This document shows, piece after piece, positions 36,713 to 45,654 of a stretch of 64,000 nt of DNA; position 1 is the stretch's first letter, and every line of letters begins with the position of its first letter. The notes beneath the pieces were generated by a model that was not told where the DNA came from, searched no databases, and saw nothing but the letters and a program-made list of their open reading frames with translations. Made by a program: the position numbers and the translations under genes. The stretch comes from Pseudomonas orientalis (GTDB taxonomy: Bacteria > Pseudomonadota > Gammaproteobacteria > Pseudomonadales > Pseudomonadaceae), in the NCBI RefSeq assembly GCF_001439815.1, contig NZ_JYLM01000002.1:1-64000 (forward strand), written 5' to 3'.

Positions 36713-39121
36713 TTACGGCAGGGCGTAGGCGATCACGTAGTCGCCACGGTCGCTGGACTGGCGCGCACCGCCGGCGGTGACGACGATGTACTGCTTGCCG
36801 GTTTTCGGTGATACGTAGGTCATCGGGCCGCCCTGGCTGCCGACCGGCAGGCGGGCTTTCCAGATTTCATCACCGTTGCCGCTGTTGAAGGCGCGCAGGT
36901 AGAAGTCCTGGGTGCCGGCGATAAAGATCAGGCCACCTTGGGTCGACAGCGTACCGCCGAGGGTCGGAAGGCCCACCTTGATCGGCAGGTGCATGCGGAT
37001 GCCCAGAGGGCCGGTGTCTTCGACGGTGCCCACCGGCACTTGCCAGGCGATTTTTTGCGTCTTCATGTCGATGGCGGTCAAGGTGCCGAACGGCGGCGCC
37101 TGGCACGGAATGCCGGCCACCGACAGGAAGCGGTTCTTGTTCACCGCATACGGCGTGCCCTTGAGCGGCACGGCGCCCATGCCGGTGTTCAGCGCTTCGC
37201 CACCGGAGGCGGCCAGGGCCTTGTTCTGCGACGGCACCATCTGGATCCACAGGCCCAGGCGCATGTCGTTGACGAAGATAAAACCGTGCACCGGGTCGGT
37301 GGAAATACTGCCCCAGTTCATGCCGCCCAGGGAACCCGGGAAGCTCAGGGATTTATCGGTGCCCGGCGCGGTGTACAGGCCGTCGTAGCGCATGCCCTTG
37401 AAGTCGATGCGGCACAGCAATTGGTCATACGGCGTGGCGCCCCACATGTCCGATTCGGTCAGGGTTTGCGCGCCGATCTGCGGCATGCCCAGGGATTTGG
37501 GCTGGGTAGGGGAGTACGGCTCGTTGGGAATGTTCGCGGCTTTGACCGGCACTTCCTGCACGTCGGTCAACGGCTTGCCGGTGGCGCGGTCGAGTACATA
37601 GAGCTGCCCGGCCTTGGTGCCGATCACCACGGCGGGCACCGCCTTGGCGCTGCCCGGCGGGGTGAAATCGATCAGGCTGGGCTGCATCGGCAGATCGAAG
37701 TCCCACAGGTCATTGTGGACCGTCTGGTACACCCATTTCTCTGCACCGGTGGAGGCGTCCAGCGCCAGTACCGAAGCACCGTATTTATGATTGAGCCGGG
37801 TACGCTCCACGCCATAGATGTCGGTGGACGAGCTGCCCATTGGCAGGAAGACCGTGTTCATCAGCGGGTCGTAGGACATCGGCGCCCAGCTGTTCGGGGT
37901 GCTGCGCACGTAGGTGCCGCCATCGGCCGGCGCTTGTCTGTCTTCAGGGTTGCCGGGGTCGAAGGCCCAGCGCATCTGGCCGCTGATCACATCGAAACCA
38001 CGGATCACGCCGCCGGGCATATCGGTTTGCACGTTGTCCGCGACGCGACCGCCCACCACAACGGTGGTACCGGCAATCAGCGGCGCCGAGGACAGTTGGT
38101 AGTAACTGTCCGGCACATTCCCCAGGCCGGCCTTCAAATCCACCTGGCCGTGGGTGCCGAAGTCTTCGCAGAATTGGCCGGTGTCGGCATCCACGGCGAT
38201 CAGGCGCGCATCGATGGTGTTGGTCAGCAGGCGACGCTGGCATTGCGCACCGGCAGGAACGCTGGCGGCAAGGATCGGCGAGCTGCCTTGTTGGGTCGGC
38301 TGGGCAATCGGCGCAGTGGCGTCGAAATACGCCATGCCACGGCAACGCTGCCAAACCGCCGATTGGGCGTTGACCTGGTTCTTCCACAGTTCCTTGCCCG
38401 TGTCGGCGTCGAGCGCGATGAGGTTGTTGTGCGGGGTGCAGATGAACACTTTGTTGCCGATCTGCAGGGGCGTCAGCTGGTCCTCGGCACCGTTGCCGTC
38501 GCTTATCGCCACGTCACCGGTGTGGTAGGTCCAGGCGACCTTGAGCTTGTCGATGTTGTCGCGATTGATCTGGTCCAGCGCGGCGAAGCGGCTGCCGCCT
38601 TCGGTGTTGCCGTAGTGCGCCCAGTCTTTCTGGGCATCGGCCGCAGCCACCGGGGTGATGCCGGGGCCGGCTCCGGTCGGCGCGACGCTAGGGTGAGCGA
38701 CGAACATATTGCCCGCCGCCACCGCCACGCCCAGCGCCAGCACGACGGCGACGCCGTACGCAGCACGCGCCGGTTTGCCGACCAGCAGCGGATACACCAG
38801 CGCGACCACGATACCGATCACCGCAAACATGAACAGGCGCGAGAACAGCGGCCAGTACACCAGGCCCACGTCCGCGACGGCCCATACGGCCGTGCCGACC
38901 AGGAACGCGGCGAACAGCCAGGCCCCCGCCGGGTTGCGCCGGGCAATCAGCAGCCCGGCAATGACCATGGCCACGCCACCGATCAGGAAGTACCAGGAAC
39001 CTCCCAGGCTGATCAGTTTGGCGCCGCCGACGGCGAGCGCAAGGCCGAGCAGGGCGATGATCACGCCCAGGCCCAGGAGTAGGATTTTAGAGACGCCAGC
39101 GGCGCGCGATGCTCGTTTCAT
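36713..39121 (-). CDS. gcd: Membrane PQQ-dependent glucose dehydrogenase
   Basis: This 802-residue quinoprotein has five N-terminal membrane helices (to about residue 140; ILLLGLGVIIALLGLALAVG, WYFLIGGVAMVIAGLLI and others) and a periplasmic eight-bladed propeller with W-motif repeats (TGKELWKNQVN, TGAEKWVYQTVHNDLWDFDL, GDEIWKARLPVGSQGGPMTY). It oxidises glucose to gluconate in the periplasm and feeds electrons to ubiquinone; the family also accepts xylose. It is monocistronic, with its own terminator, and convergent with xylR. An A-repeat-bearing cassette lies in its upstream region. Confidence 0.95.
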   Translation of the reverse strand: MKRASRAAGVSKILLLGLGVIIALLGLALAVGGAKLISLGGSWYFLIGGVAMVIAGLLIARRNPAGAWLFAAFLVGTAVWAVADVGLVYWPLFSRLFMFAVIGIVVALVYPLLVGKPARAAYGVAVVLALGVAVAAGNMFVAHPSVAPTGAGPGITPVAAADAQKDWAHYGNTEGGSRFAALDQINRDNIDKLKVAWTYHTGDVAISDGNGAEDQLTPLQIGNKVFICTPHNNLIALDADTGKELWKNQVNAQSAVWQRCRGMAYFDATAPIAQPTQQGSSPILAASVPAGAQCQRRLLTNTIDARLIAVDADTGQFCEDFGTHGQVDLKAGLGNVPDSYYQLSSAPLIAGTTVVVGGRVADNVQTDMPGGVIRGFDVISGQMRWAFDPGNPEDRQAPADGGTYVRSTPNSWAPMSYDPLMNTVFLPMGSSSTDIYGVERTRLNHKYGASVLALDASTGAEKWVYQTVHNDLWDFDLPMQPSLIDFTPPGSAKAVPAVVIGTKAGQLYVLDRATGKPLTDVQEVPVKAANIPNEPYSPTQPKSLGMPQIGAQTLTESDMWGATPYDQLLCRIDFKGMRYDGLYTAPGTDKSLSFPGSLGGMNWGSISTDPVHGFIFVNDMRLGLWIQMVPSQNKALAASGGEALNTGMGAVPLKGTPYAVNKNRFLSVAGIPCQAPPFGTLTAIDMKTQKIAWQVPVGTVEDTGPLGIRMHLPIKVGLPTLGGTLSTQGGLIFIAGTQDFYLRAFNSGNGDEIWKARLPVGSQGGPMTYVSPKTGKQYIVVTAGGARQSSDRGDYVIAYALP

Positions 39122-39154
39122 GTCGAAAGGACTCGAGTGAGAGAGGGCAAGGCC

Positions 39155-39336
39155 TAATGCCAGTCAGTTAAGCGAACGAAATGCTTAAAGCAGCGAAGAT
39201 CCCCTGTGGGAGGGGGCTTGCCCCCGATGACGTCGGCCCAGCAAACACTGATGTTGGTTGACCCACCGCTATCGGGGGCAAGTCGAATCGTCGCACCGCC
39301 CCTCCCACAGGGATCGGCGCTAACTGACTGGCATTA
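39155..39336. mobile_element. MITE-like cassette carrying a REPIN
   Basis: The ends TAATGCCAGTCAGTTAAGCG and CGCTAACTGACTGGCATTA are inverted repeats with one base of length difference. GGGCAAGGCC occurs directly on both sides (39145-39154 and 39337-39346), as after a transposition that duplicates about 10 bases. Inside is an element A repeat. There is no transposase, so it would be non-autonomous. The same terminal sequence appears at 44231-44388. Confidence 0.65.
39205..39309. repeat. Element A REPIN, copy 8, interrupted
   Basis: The left arm is standard. The right arm is split by about 16 extra bases (TCGAATCGTCGCACCG) between GGGGGCAAG and CCCCTCCCACA. Confidence 0.85.
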
Positions 39337-39464
39337 GGGCAAGGCCGTGATTTTAGCAATATAAGTAACTGGTTAGTACATTTTGTCGCAGGGCGATGAT
39401 TTCAGCGCATCGCGGACAGCCGGCGCGGCATGAAACATTTATTAATAATTAACCCGCTTTTGTG

Positions 39465-39485
39465 GTTGTACGACGTCGTATCAAC
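39465..39485. promoter_or_regulatory. Palindromic operator candidate before the Nramp gene
   Basis: TACGACGTCGTA (39469-39480) is a perfect 12-bp palindrome flanked by GTTG and TCAAC, 52 bases before the start codon of the downstream gene. It has the look of a GntR- or TetR-type site; the regulator is unknown. AT-rich bases 39430-39455 could hold the promoter. Confidence 0.45.
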
Positions 39486-39536
39486 TGTGTTCGACTATCA
39501 GCGCTCTCACAAAAAAAATAACGGAGACTCTCCCCT

Positions 39537-40838
39537 ATGACCGGTTTTCCTTCCGTCGAAGGCAAGGCTGCGGCGCCTGCGCCCGGCCATGTCGTACGAC
39601 TTCTAAAGCTGCTCGGCCCCGGCGTTATCGCGGTACTGTCCTGGCTGGGCGCAGGCGATCTGATTACCTCCTCCGTTGCCGGCGCCAACTACGGCTACGC
39701 CATGATGTGGGTGCTCGCCGTATCGCTGCTGCTCAGGTACCTGATCGTCAACATCATTGCGCGGTTCCAGCTGTGCAATAACCAGGGCATGACCATCCTT
39801 CAGGGCTATGCCCAGTTGAACCCGTTTTTCGCCTGGTTCCTGCTGGTGTATGCGCTGCTGATGGGGCATTTGATGAATGCCTACATGATCAAGGGCGCGG
39901 GTGAAGCGCTGGCCATGCTGTTCAAGACCGACTATGCGCTGCTGTGCTCGGTGGCCGTGGTGCTGGCGGTGTGGCTGCTGGTGGGACGCAATATCTATTC
40001 GATGATTGAAGGCGTGATGAAGGGCCTGCTGGCGATCATGACCCTGGCGTTCATTGCCTTGGCGGTGATGTCCGGGCCGGACATGGCGGGCATTGTCAGA
40101 GGCACGATCGGTTTCAGCATTCCGCCGGATGAGGGCGTGCACGGGGCGTTGCTGGTGGCGGTGTCGGTAATCGGCGCGGTGGCGGGCTCGATCGCCAACT
40201 TCGTGCACCCCTATGTGATGCGCCAGAAGGGCTGGATCGGCCCGCAGCACAAGCGTATCCAGCGTAACGACCTGTTGTTTGCGGTGTTTGTCGGCATCGT
40301 GATCAACCTGGCGATCTGGATAGTCGGCGCCGAGATCCTGCGGCCCAACGGCATTGAAGTGAAGACCCTGGGCGATCTGGGCAAGGCGCTGGAACTCTTC
40401 TTCGGCCCGATCGGCTGGTACATCTTCTTTATCGGTGTGTTCGCCACGCTGTTCGCCAGCATCTCGGGCAAGACCACGGCCTTTCCGATGCTGATCACCG
40501 ATGCGTTCCAGCACGTGCGCCCCGGACGCCGGGAACGCTACGGCAAAGAGTTCCACCATGACCCGATGCACAAGTGGTTCATGCTGTTCATCCTGGTGAC
40601 ACCCCTGATCTGGTCGCTGCCGGGCATGCCGGACTTCGTCACCCTGACCATCGGCGTCAGCGCGTTGAACATCATTGGCCTGCCGGTGATTTCCCTCGGC
40701 TTGCTGATCATGTCCAACCAAAAGTCGCTGCTCGGCAAGGAGTACCGCAATAACCTGTTCGAGAACATTGCGTTGCTCTTCGCCACGGGGCTGGCGTTGT
40801 GGGTCGCGTTCCAGTTGGGCGTCGAGCTGTTCAACTGA
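39537..40838 (+). CDS. Atypical Nramp-family transporter
   Basis: The 433-residue inner-membrane carrier has about eleven helices and an Nramp fold: LLGPGVIAVLSWLGAGDLIT (helix 1), AGANYGYAMMWVLAVSLLLR, GSIANFVHPYVMRQKGW (helix 6). Canonical Nramp metal transporters have DPGN in helix 1 and a Met-Pro-His in helix 6; here helix 1 reads GAGD and helix 6 reads NFVHPY. The metal site is therefore not the standard manganese/iron one, and the substrate may differ. Start 39537 follows GGAGACTCTCCCCT. It is monocistronic. Confidence 0.82.
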   Translation: MTGFPSVEGKAAAPAPGHVVRLLKLLGPGVIAVLSWLGAGDLITSSVAGANYGYAMMWVLAVSLLLRYLIVNIIARFQLCNNQGMTILQGYAQLNPFFAWFLLVYALLMGHLMNAYMIKGAGEALAMLFKTDYALLCSVAVVLAVWLLVGRNIYSMIEGVMKGLLAIMTLAFIALAVMSGPDMAGIVRGTIGFSIPPDEGVHGALLVAVSVIGAVAGSIANFVHPYVMRQKGWIGPQHKRIQRNDLLFAVFVGIVINLAIWIVGAEILRPNGIEVKTLGDLGKALELFFGPIGWYIFFIGVFATLFASISGKTTAFPMLITDAFQHVRPGRRERYGKEFHHDPMHKWFMLFILVTPLIWSLPGMPDFVTLTIGVSALNIIGLPVISLGLLIMSNQKSLLGKEYRNNLFENIALLFATGLALWVAFQLGVELFN

Positions 40839-40850
40839 TCACCCGGTCGT

Positions 40851-40883
40851 GCAGGCGTCGCATCGGCTTGATGCGACGCCTGC
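40851..40883. terminator. Strong hairpin between convergent genes
   Basis: GCAGGCGTCGCATC and GATGCGACGCCTGC form a perfect 14-bp stem with a GGCTT loop between the Nramp gene and the oppositely oriented monooxygenase gene. No T-run is present on either strand, so termination efficiency is uncertain. Confidence 0.6.
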
Positions 40884-40889
40884 GGGCGA

Positions 40890-41933
40890 TCAACGAAACG
40901 CCGGCACTACCTGTTCGATAAACAGTGCCAAAGACTTCTTCTTCTCGGCATGGGGCAGGCTGTTGTCGCACCAGAAGCTGAACTCATCCACGCCCAGTTC
41001 CTGGTAGTAGCGGATGCGCGGGATGATTTCTTCTGCGGTGCCGATCATCGCGGTTTTGTGCAGGCTTTCCAGTTCGAATTCCGGGCGTGCGGCGAACTTC
41101 TCTTCCGGGCTTGGCTCAAGGAAGCCGTTGACCGGCACGCTCTTGTTGCCGAACCAGGCGTCGAAGGTGCGATAGAACTTCGAGATCGCCCTGGCCCCGA
41201 CTTCCCAGCCTTGCGGGTCATCGGCGGCGTGCACATGGGTGTGACGCAGCACCATCAGTTGCGGGCGCGGCACGCCAGGGTTGTTGTCCAGGGCGGCCTG
41301 GAACTTGTTCTTGAGGTCCAGGACTTCTTCGTCGCCCTTCATCAGCGGCGTGACCATTACGTTGCAGCCATTGGCGACTGCGAAATTGTGCGAGTCGGGG
41401 TCGCGGGCGGCGATCCACATCGGTGGGCTGGGCTGCTGGATTGGCTTGGGCACGCTGGTGGAGGTGGGGAATTTCCAGATATCGCCGTCGTGGGCGTAGT
41501 CGCCTTTCCACAGGGCGCGCACCACCGGCACCATCTCACGCAGGGCCTGGCCGCCGCTGGAGGCTGGCATGCCGCCGGCCATGCGGTCGAATTCGATCTG
41601 GTAAGCGCCACGGGCCAGGCCCACTTCCATGCGCCCGTTGCTGATCACGTCGAGCAACGCGCATTCGCCCGCCACCCGCAACGGGTGCCAGAACGGCGCG
41701 ATGATGGTGCCGGCGCCCAGGTGGATAGTGGTGGTCTTGGCCGCGAGGTAAGCCAGCAGCGGCATCGGGCTTGGCGATATGGTGTATTCCATCGCGTGGT
41801 GTTCGCCAATCCACACGGTGCTGAAACCACCGGCTTCGGCCATCAGGGTCAGTTCGGTCAAGTCTTCGAACAACTGACGGTGGCTGACGCTTTCATCCCA
41901 GCGTTCCATGTGTACGAACAGCGAAAATTTCAT
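40890..41933 (-). CDS. LLM-class flavin-dependent monooxygenase
   Basis: The 347-residue luciferase-like TIM-barrel oxygenase uses reduced FMN made by a partner reductase. Visible features: the MKFSLFVHMERWDESVSHRQ start, AEAGGFSTVWIGEHHAMEYT (flavin-pocket His residues), LAYLAAKTTTIHLGAGTIIA, HPLRVAGECALLDVISNGRM and MWIAARDPDSHNFAVANGCN. The family includes RutA and pyridine-ring-opening oxygenases. The cognate-looking reductase gene lies just upstream in the same transcript (55-base gap). It is the likely first, ring-attacking enzyme of the 41-55 kb cluster; the substrate is unknown. Confidence 0.88.
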   Translation of the reverse strand: MKFSLFVHMERWDESVSHRQLFEDLTELTLMAEAGGFSTVWIGEHHAMEYTISPSPMPLLAYLAAKTTTIHLGAGTIIAPFWHPLRVAGECALLDVISNGRMEVGLARGAYQIEFDRMAGGMPASSGGQALREMVPVVRALWKGDYAHDGDIWKFPTSTSVPKPIQQPSPPMWIAARDPDSHNFAVANGCNVMVTPLMKGDEEVLDLKNKFQAALDNNPGVPRPQLMVLRHTHVHAADDPQGWEVGARAISKFYRTFDAWFGNKSVPVNGFLEPSPEEKFAARPEFELESLHKTAMIGTAEEIIPRIRYYQELGVDEFSFWCDNSLPHAEKKKSLALFIEQVVPAFR

Positions 41934-41988
41934 GACGCGTACCTCGGATCTATTGTTGTTTTCCGCAAAAAACGGGTTCAGCGGGGTA

Positions 41989-42474
41989 TCAGGCAGGCAC
42001 CGGCAGGGTACCCATCTTGCCGTGGCAATACACCAGGGGCCCGTTCGGCTGCGCAGGCACGATCAGGTTCTTGACCGAGCCCACCATGATGGCGTGGTCG
42101 CCGCCTTCGTATTCGCGCCACAACTCGCATTCGATGACCGCCGTGGCGTTGGCCAGGATCGGATTGCCCAATGCACTCAGGGTCCACTCGATGCCCTGGG
42201 CCTTGTCCTTGCCTTTGCGCGCAAAGGCGTAGGCTTCGCTTTGCTGCCCGCCGGACAGCACATGGATGGCGAAGCGCTTGTTCCTGATCAGCACGGGGTA
42301 GGAGTCGGAGCTGTAGTTGGGGCAGAAGAGCACCAGGGCCGGGTCCATGGACAGCGAGCTGAACGCGCTGGCGGTGAGGCCGACGATTTGCCCGTCGTCA
42401 TCGAGCGTGGTGATTACGGTGACCCCGGACGGAAACGAGCCCATCACTTGTTTGTAGATGGCGGCATCAATCAT
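41989..42474 (-). CDS. Flavin reductase, paralogue 1
   Basis: This 161-residue short-chain flavin:NAD(P)H reductase is of the RutF/HpaC type, with YKQVMGSFPSGVTVITTLDD, VGLTASAFSSLSMDPALVLF, RFAIHVLSGGQQSEAYAFAR and ECELWREYEGGDHAIMVGSV. It would supply FMNH2 to the monooxygenase encoded next in the operon. It is about three-quarters identical by eye to the reductase at 51938-52423 in the same cluster. A palindromic operator lies about 45 bases upstream of the ATG. Confidence 0.9.
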   Translation of the reverse strand: MIDAAIYKQVMGSFPSGVTVITTLDDDGQIVGLTASAFSSLSMDPALVLFCPNYSSDSYPVLIRNKRFAIHVLSGGQQSEAYAFARKGKDKAQGIEWTLSALGNPILANATAVIECELWREYEGGDHAIMVGSVKNLIVPAQPNGPLVYCHGKMGTLPVPA

Positions 42475-42514
42475 GGATGGTCCTCTGGTATGAGCGATTT
42501 TCTTAAATTTGTAG

Positions 42515-42536
42515 GTCTGATGGTATACCGTAATAC
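42515..42536. promoter_or_regulatory. Cluster operator, site 1 (class I)
   Basis: ATGGTATACCGT at 42520-42531 is the palindromic core, with ATAC flanking on the right. It matches sites 4 and 5 and lies upstream of the reductase/monooxygenase operon. The shared 11-mer is present with one change (ATACCGTAATA). Confidence 0.75.
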
Positions 42537-42693
42537 AGGAGTTGCAAGGGCTTTTTTGAGCGGGCGATAAACGTGCCCAGAACCCGCCAAGACCCTCTGC
42601 TACGGGGATTTTTACCCTGATAGCGGGCTTTATCGAGTCGCAATTTTCGGATCAGGGACGGGCTGAAACAGCGGATCAGTCTTGTTAAAAGCT

Positions 42694-42718
42694 TGGAATA
42701 CCATAATATGGTGTTCAT
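42694..42718. promoter_or_regulatory. Cluster operator, site 2 (class II)
   Basis: TGGAATACCATA, one central A, and TATGGTGTTCAT form an imperfect palindrome about 75 bases before the NCS1 permease start. It contains ATACCATAATA exactly. Bases 42475-42792 hold no credible gene. Confidence 0.75.
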
Positions 42719-42792
42719 CTGAGGGGCGGCCATGGCGCTCTCCTCGGTTGGCGTCAAACAACTATAAGATCAGACAAACGCGAGTTATTCCT

Positions 42793-44199
42793 ATGCCTCA
42801 GATGTCCCGGCAAGACCCCCTGATCGAGCATCACACGGTCGATTACGTCCCCCTCGCAGAGCGCCACGGGAAGGCCCGCGACCTGTTCACGTTGTGGTTC
42901 AGCACCAATATCGCGCCGCTGCCCATCGTCACCGGCGCGATGGTGGCCCAGGTGTTTCACCTCAACCTGATGTGGGGGCTGTTGGCGATTGCCCTCGGGC
43001 ATCTGCTGGGCGGTGTGGTGATTGCCCTTGCCTCGGCCCAGGGCCCGCGCATGGGCATCCCGCAGATGGTGCAGAGCCGCGGTCAGTTCGGGCGCTACGG
43101 CGCGCTGCTGATCGTGTTTTTCGCGGCGCTGATCTACATCGGTTTTTTCATTTCCAATATCGTGCTGGCCGGCAAATCCATCGTCGGTATCGTGCCCTCG
43201 ATGCCGGTGCCGGCGAGCATCCTGATCGGCGCCCTCAGCGCGACGGCCATCGGCGTGATCGGTTACCGCTTTATCCATACCTTGAACCGCATCGGCACCT
43301 GGGTGATGGGCAGCGCGTTGCTCGCCGGTTTTGCCTACATCTTTGCCCATGACCTGCCAGCGGACTTCCTCACCCGTGGCGGCTTCAACGCCGCCGGCTG
43401 GCTGGCCACAGTGTCGCTGGGGGTGATCTGGCAGATCAGCTTCTCGCCCTACACCAGCGACTATTCGCGCTACCTGCCGGCGGACATCGGCATCACCCGG
43501 CCGTTTATCGCCACCTACCTGGGCGCGACGCTGGGCACCATCCTGTCGTTCGCCTTCGGCCTGGTGGCGGCCCTGGCCACACCGGAAGGCACCGAAGCCA
43601 TGGTCGCGGTCAAACAAGCCACCGGCGCGCTGGGGCCGGTCCTGATGGTGCTGTTTTTGCTCAATATCATCAGCCACAACGCCCTGAACCTGTACGGCGC
43701 GGTGCTCTCGATCATCACCTCGATCCAGACCTTCGCCAGCCGCTGGACCCCCAGCATCAAGGTGCGCGTGGTGCTGTCAGGCGTGATCCTCGCCGGCTGC
43801 TGCTTGGTGGCGCTGGGTGCGTCGGCGGACTTCATCGCGCAATTCATCGGGCTGATCCTCGCGCTGCTGCTGGTGCTGGTGCCGTGGGCGTCGATCAACC
43901 TGATCGATTTCTACCTCATCAAGCGCGGGGTGTATGACATTGCCTCGATTTTCCAGGCGGATGGCGGGGTGTATGGGCGGTTCAACCTGCATGCGATCGT
44001 CGCGTATTTCATCGGGATTATCGTGCAACTGCCGTTTGCCAATACGTCGTTGTACGTGGGGCCGTGGGCCAACCTGGTGGAAGGCGCGGATTTGTCGTGG
44101 CTGGTGGGGTTGGTGGTGACGTGTCCGTTGTATTACTGCCTGGCGACGCGTGGGCAGGCGCAGAAGGTCAGGGCGGTGAAGCTGGGTTACACCGACTAG
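42793..44199 (+). CDS. NCS1-family nucleobase/N-heterocycle permease
   Basis: The 468-residue permease has twelve predicted helices. It has FSTNIAPLPIVTGAMVAQVF, LLGGVVIALASAQGPRMGIP and MVQSRGQFGRYGALL (the NCS1 signature region), and ISFSPYTSDYSRYLPADIGI. NCS1 carriers take up cytosine, allantoin, hydantoins, thiamine precursors and similar ring compounds with H+ or Na+. It is divergent from the monooxygenase operon and has its own class II operator, so it probably brings in the compound the cluster degrades. Start at 42793; a second ATG three codons on is possible and the ribosome site is weak. Confidence 0.87.
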   Translation: MPQMSRQDPLIEHHTVDYVPLAERHGKARDLFTLWFSTNIAPLPIVTGAMVAQVFHLNLMWGLLAIALGHLLGGVVIALASAQGPRMGIPQMVQSRGQFGRYGALLIVFFAALIYIGFFISNIVLAGKSIVGIVPSMPVPASILIGALSATAIGVIGYRFIHTLNRIGTWVMGSALLAGFAYIFAHDLPADFLTRGGFNAAGWLATVSLGVIWQISFSPYTSDYSRYLPADIGITRPFIATYLGATLGTILSFAFGLVAALATPEGTEAMVAVKQATGALGPVLMVLFLLNIISHNALNLYGAVLSIITSIQTFASRWTPSIKVRVVLSGVILAGCCLVALGASADFIAQFIGLILALLLVLVPWASINLIDFYLIKRGVYDIASIFQADGGVYGRFNLHAIVAYFIGIIVQLPFANTSLYVGPWANLVEGADLSWLVGLVVTCPLYYCLATRGQAQKVRAVKLGYTD

Positions 44200-44230
44200 A
44201 CCCAATTGGCTCAAGTGCCCGGCCAGTGCC

Positions 44231-44388
44231 GTAATGCTGTTCAGTTAAGCGTATATCGCCCTCTGTAGGAGCGAGCTTGCTCGCGAAAAACGTCAACATT
44301 AACGCGTGCTTCCTGAATGAACGCGACGCCTGTGCGTTTTTCGCGAGCAAGCTCGCTCCTACAAAAGGCCTTAACTGAACGGCATTAC
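44231..44388. mobile_element. MITE-like cassette carrying an element B repeat
   Basis: The ends GTAATGCTGTTCAGTTAAG and CTTAACTGAACGGCATTAC are inverted repeats with one mismatch. GGCCAGTGCC occurs directly on both sides (44221-44230 and 44389-44398). Ends and flanking duplication match the style of the cassette at 39155-39336. No coding capacity for a transposase. Confidence 0.65.
44264..44363. repeat. Element B repeat, copy 4
   Basis: Same class and orientation as 225-324, nested inside the cassette 44231-44388. Confidence 0.9.
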
Positions 44389-44420
44389 GGCCAGTGCCGG
44401 GCATTTTTGTATCCTCGATA

Positions 44421-44457
44421 AAAACAAAAAAAGGCCGCTACGACCCGACGTCGTAGC
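44421..44457 (-). terminator. Rho-independent terminator of the ABC operon
   Basis: GCTACGAC (44437-44444) pairs with GTCGTAGC (44450-44457); read on the minus strand the stem is followed by GGCC and a long T-run. It lies 29 bases after the ATPase stop. Confidence 0.88.
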
Positions 44458-44485
44458 GACCCGAAGGTGATGCATTCGTCAGGTG

Positions 44486-45637
<1,152 letters not shown>

Positions 45638-45654
45638 GTTCTACTCCTGGGCGC

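Noticed and set aside
36938..39082. 714-codon open frame antisense to gcd
   Set aside because: It is a mirror of the high-GC gcd coding sequence; the translation is His/Arg/Gly-rich with no domain, and gcd has full family motifs.
40890..42474. Calling the oxygenase and reductase rutA and rutF
   Set aside because: The other Rut genes (rutB, rutC, rutE, TetR-type rutR, NCS2 rutG) are absent, and the operon layout differs.
42503..42757. 84-codon open frame between the reductase and NCS1 genes
   Set aside because: It covers both operators of the divergent promoter region and has no ribosome site or protein-like composition.
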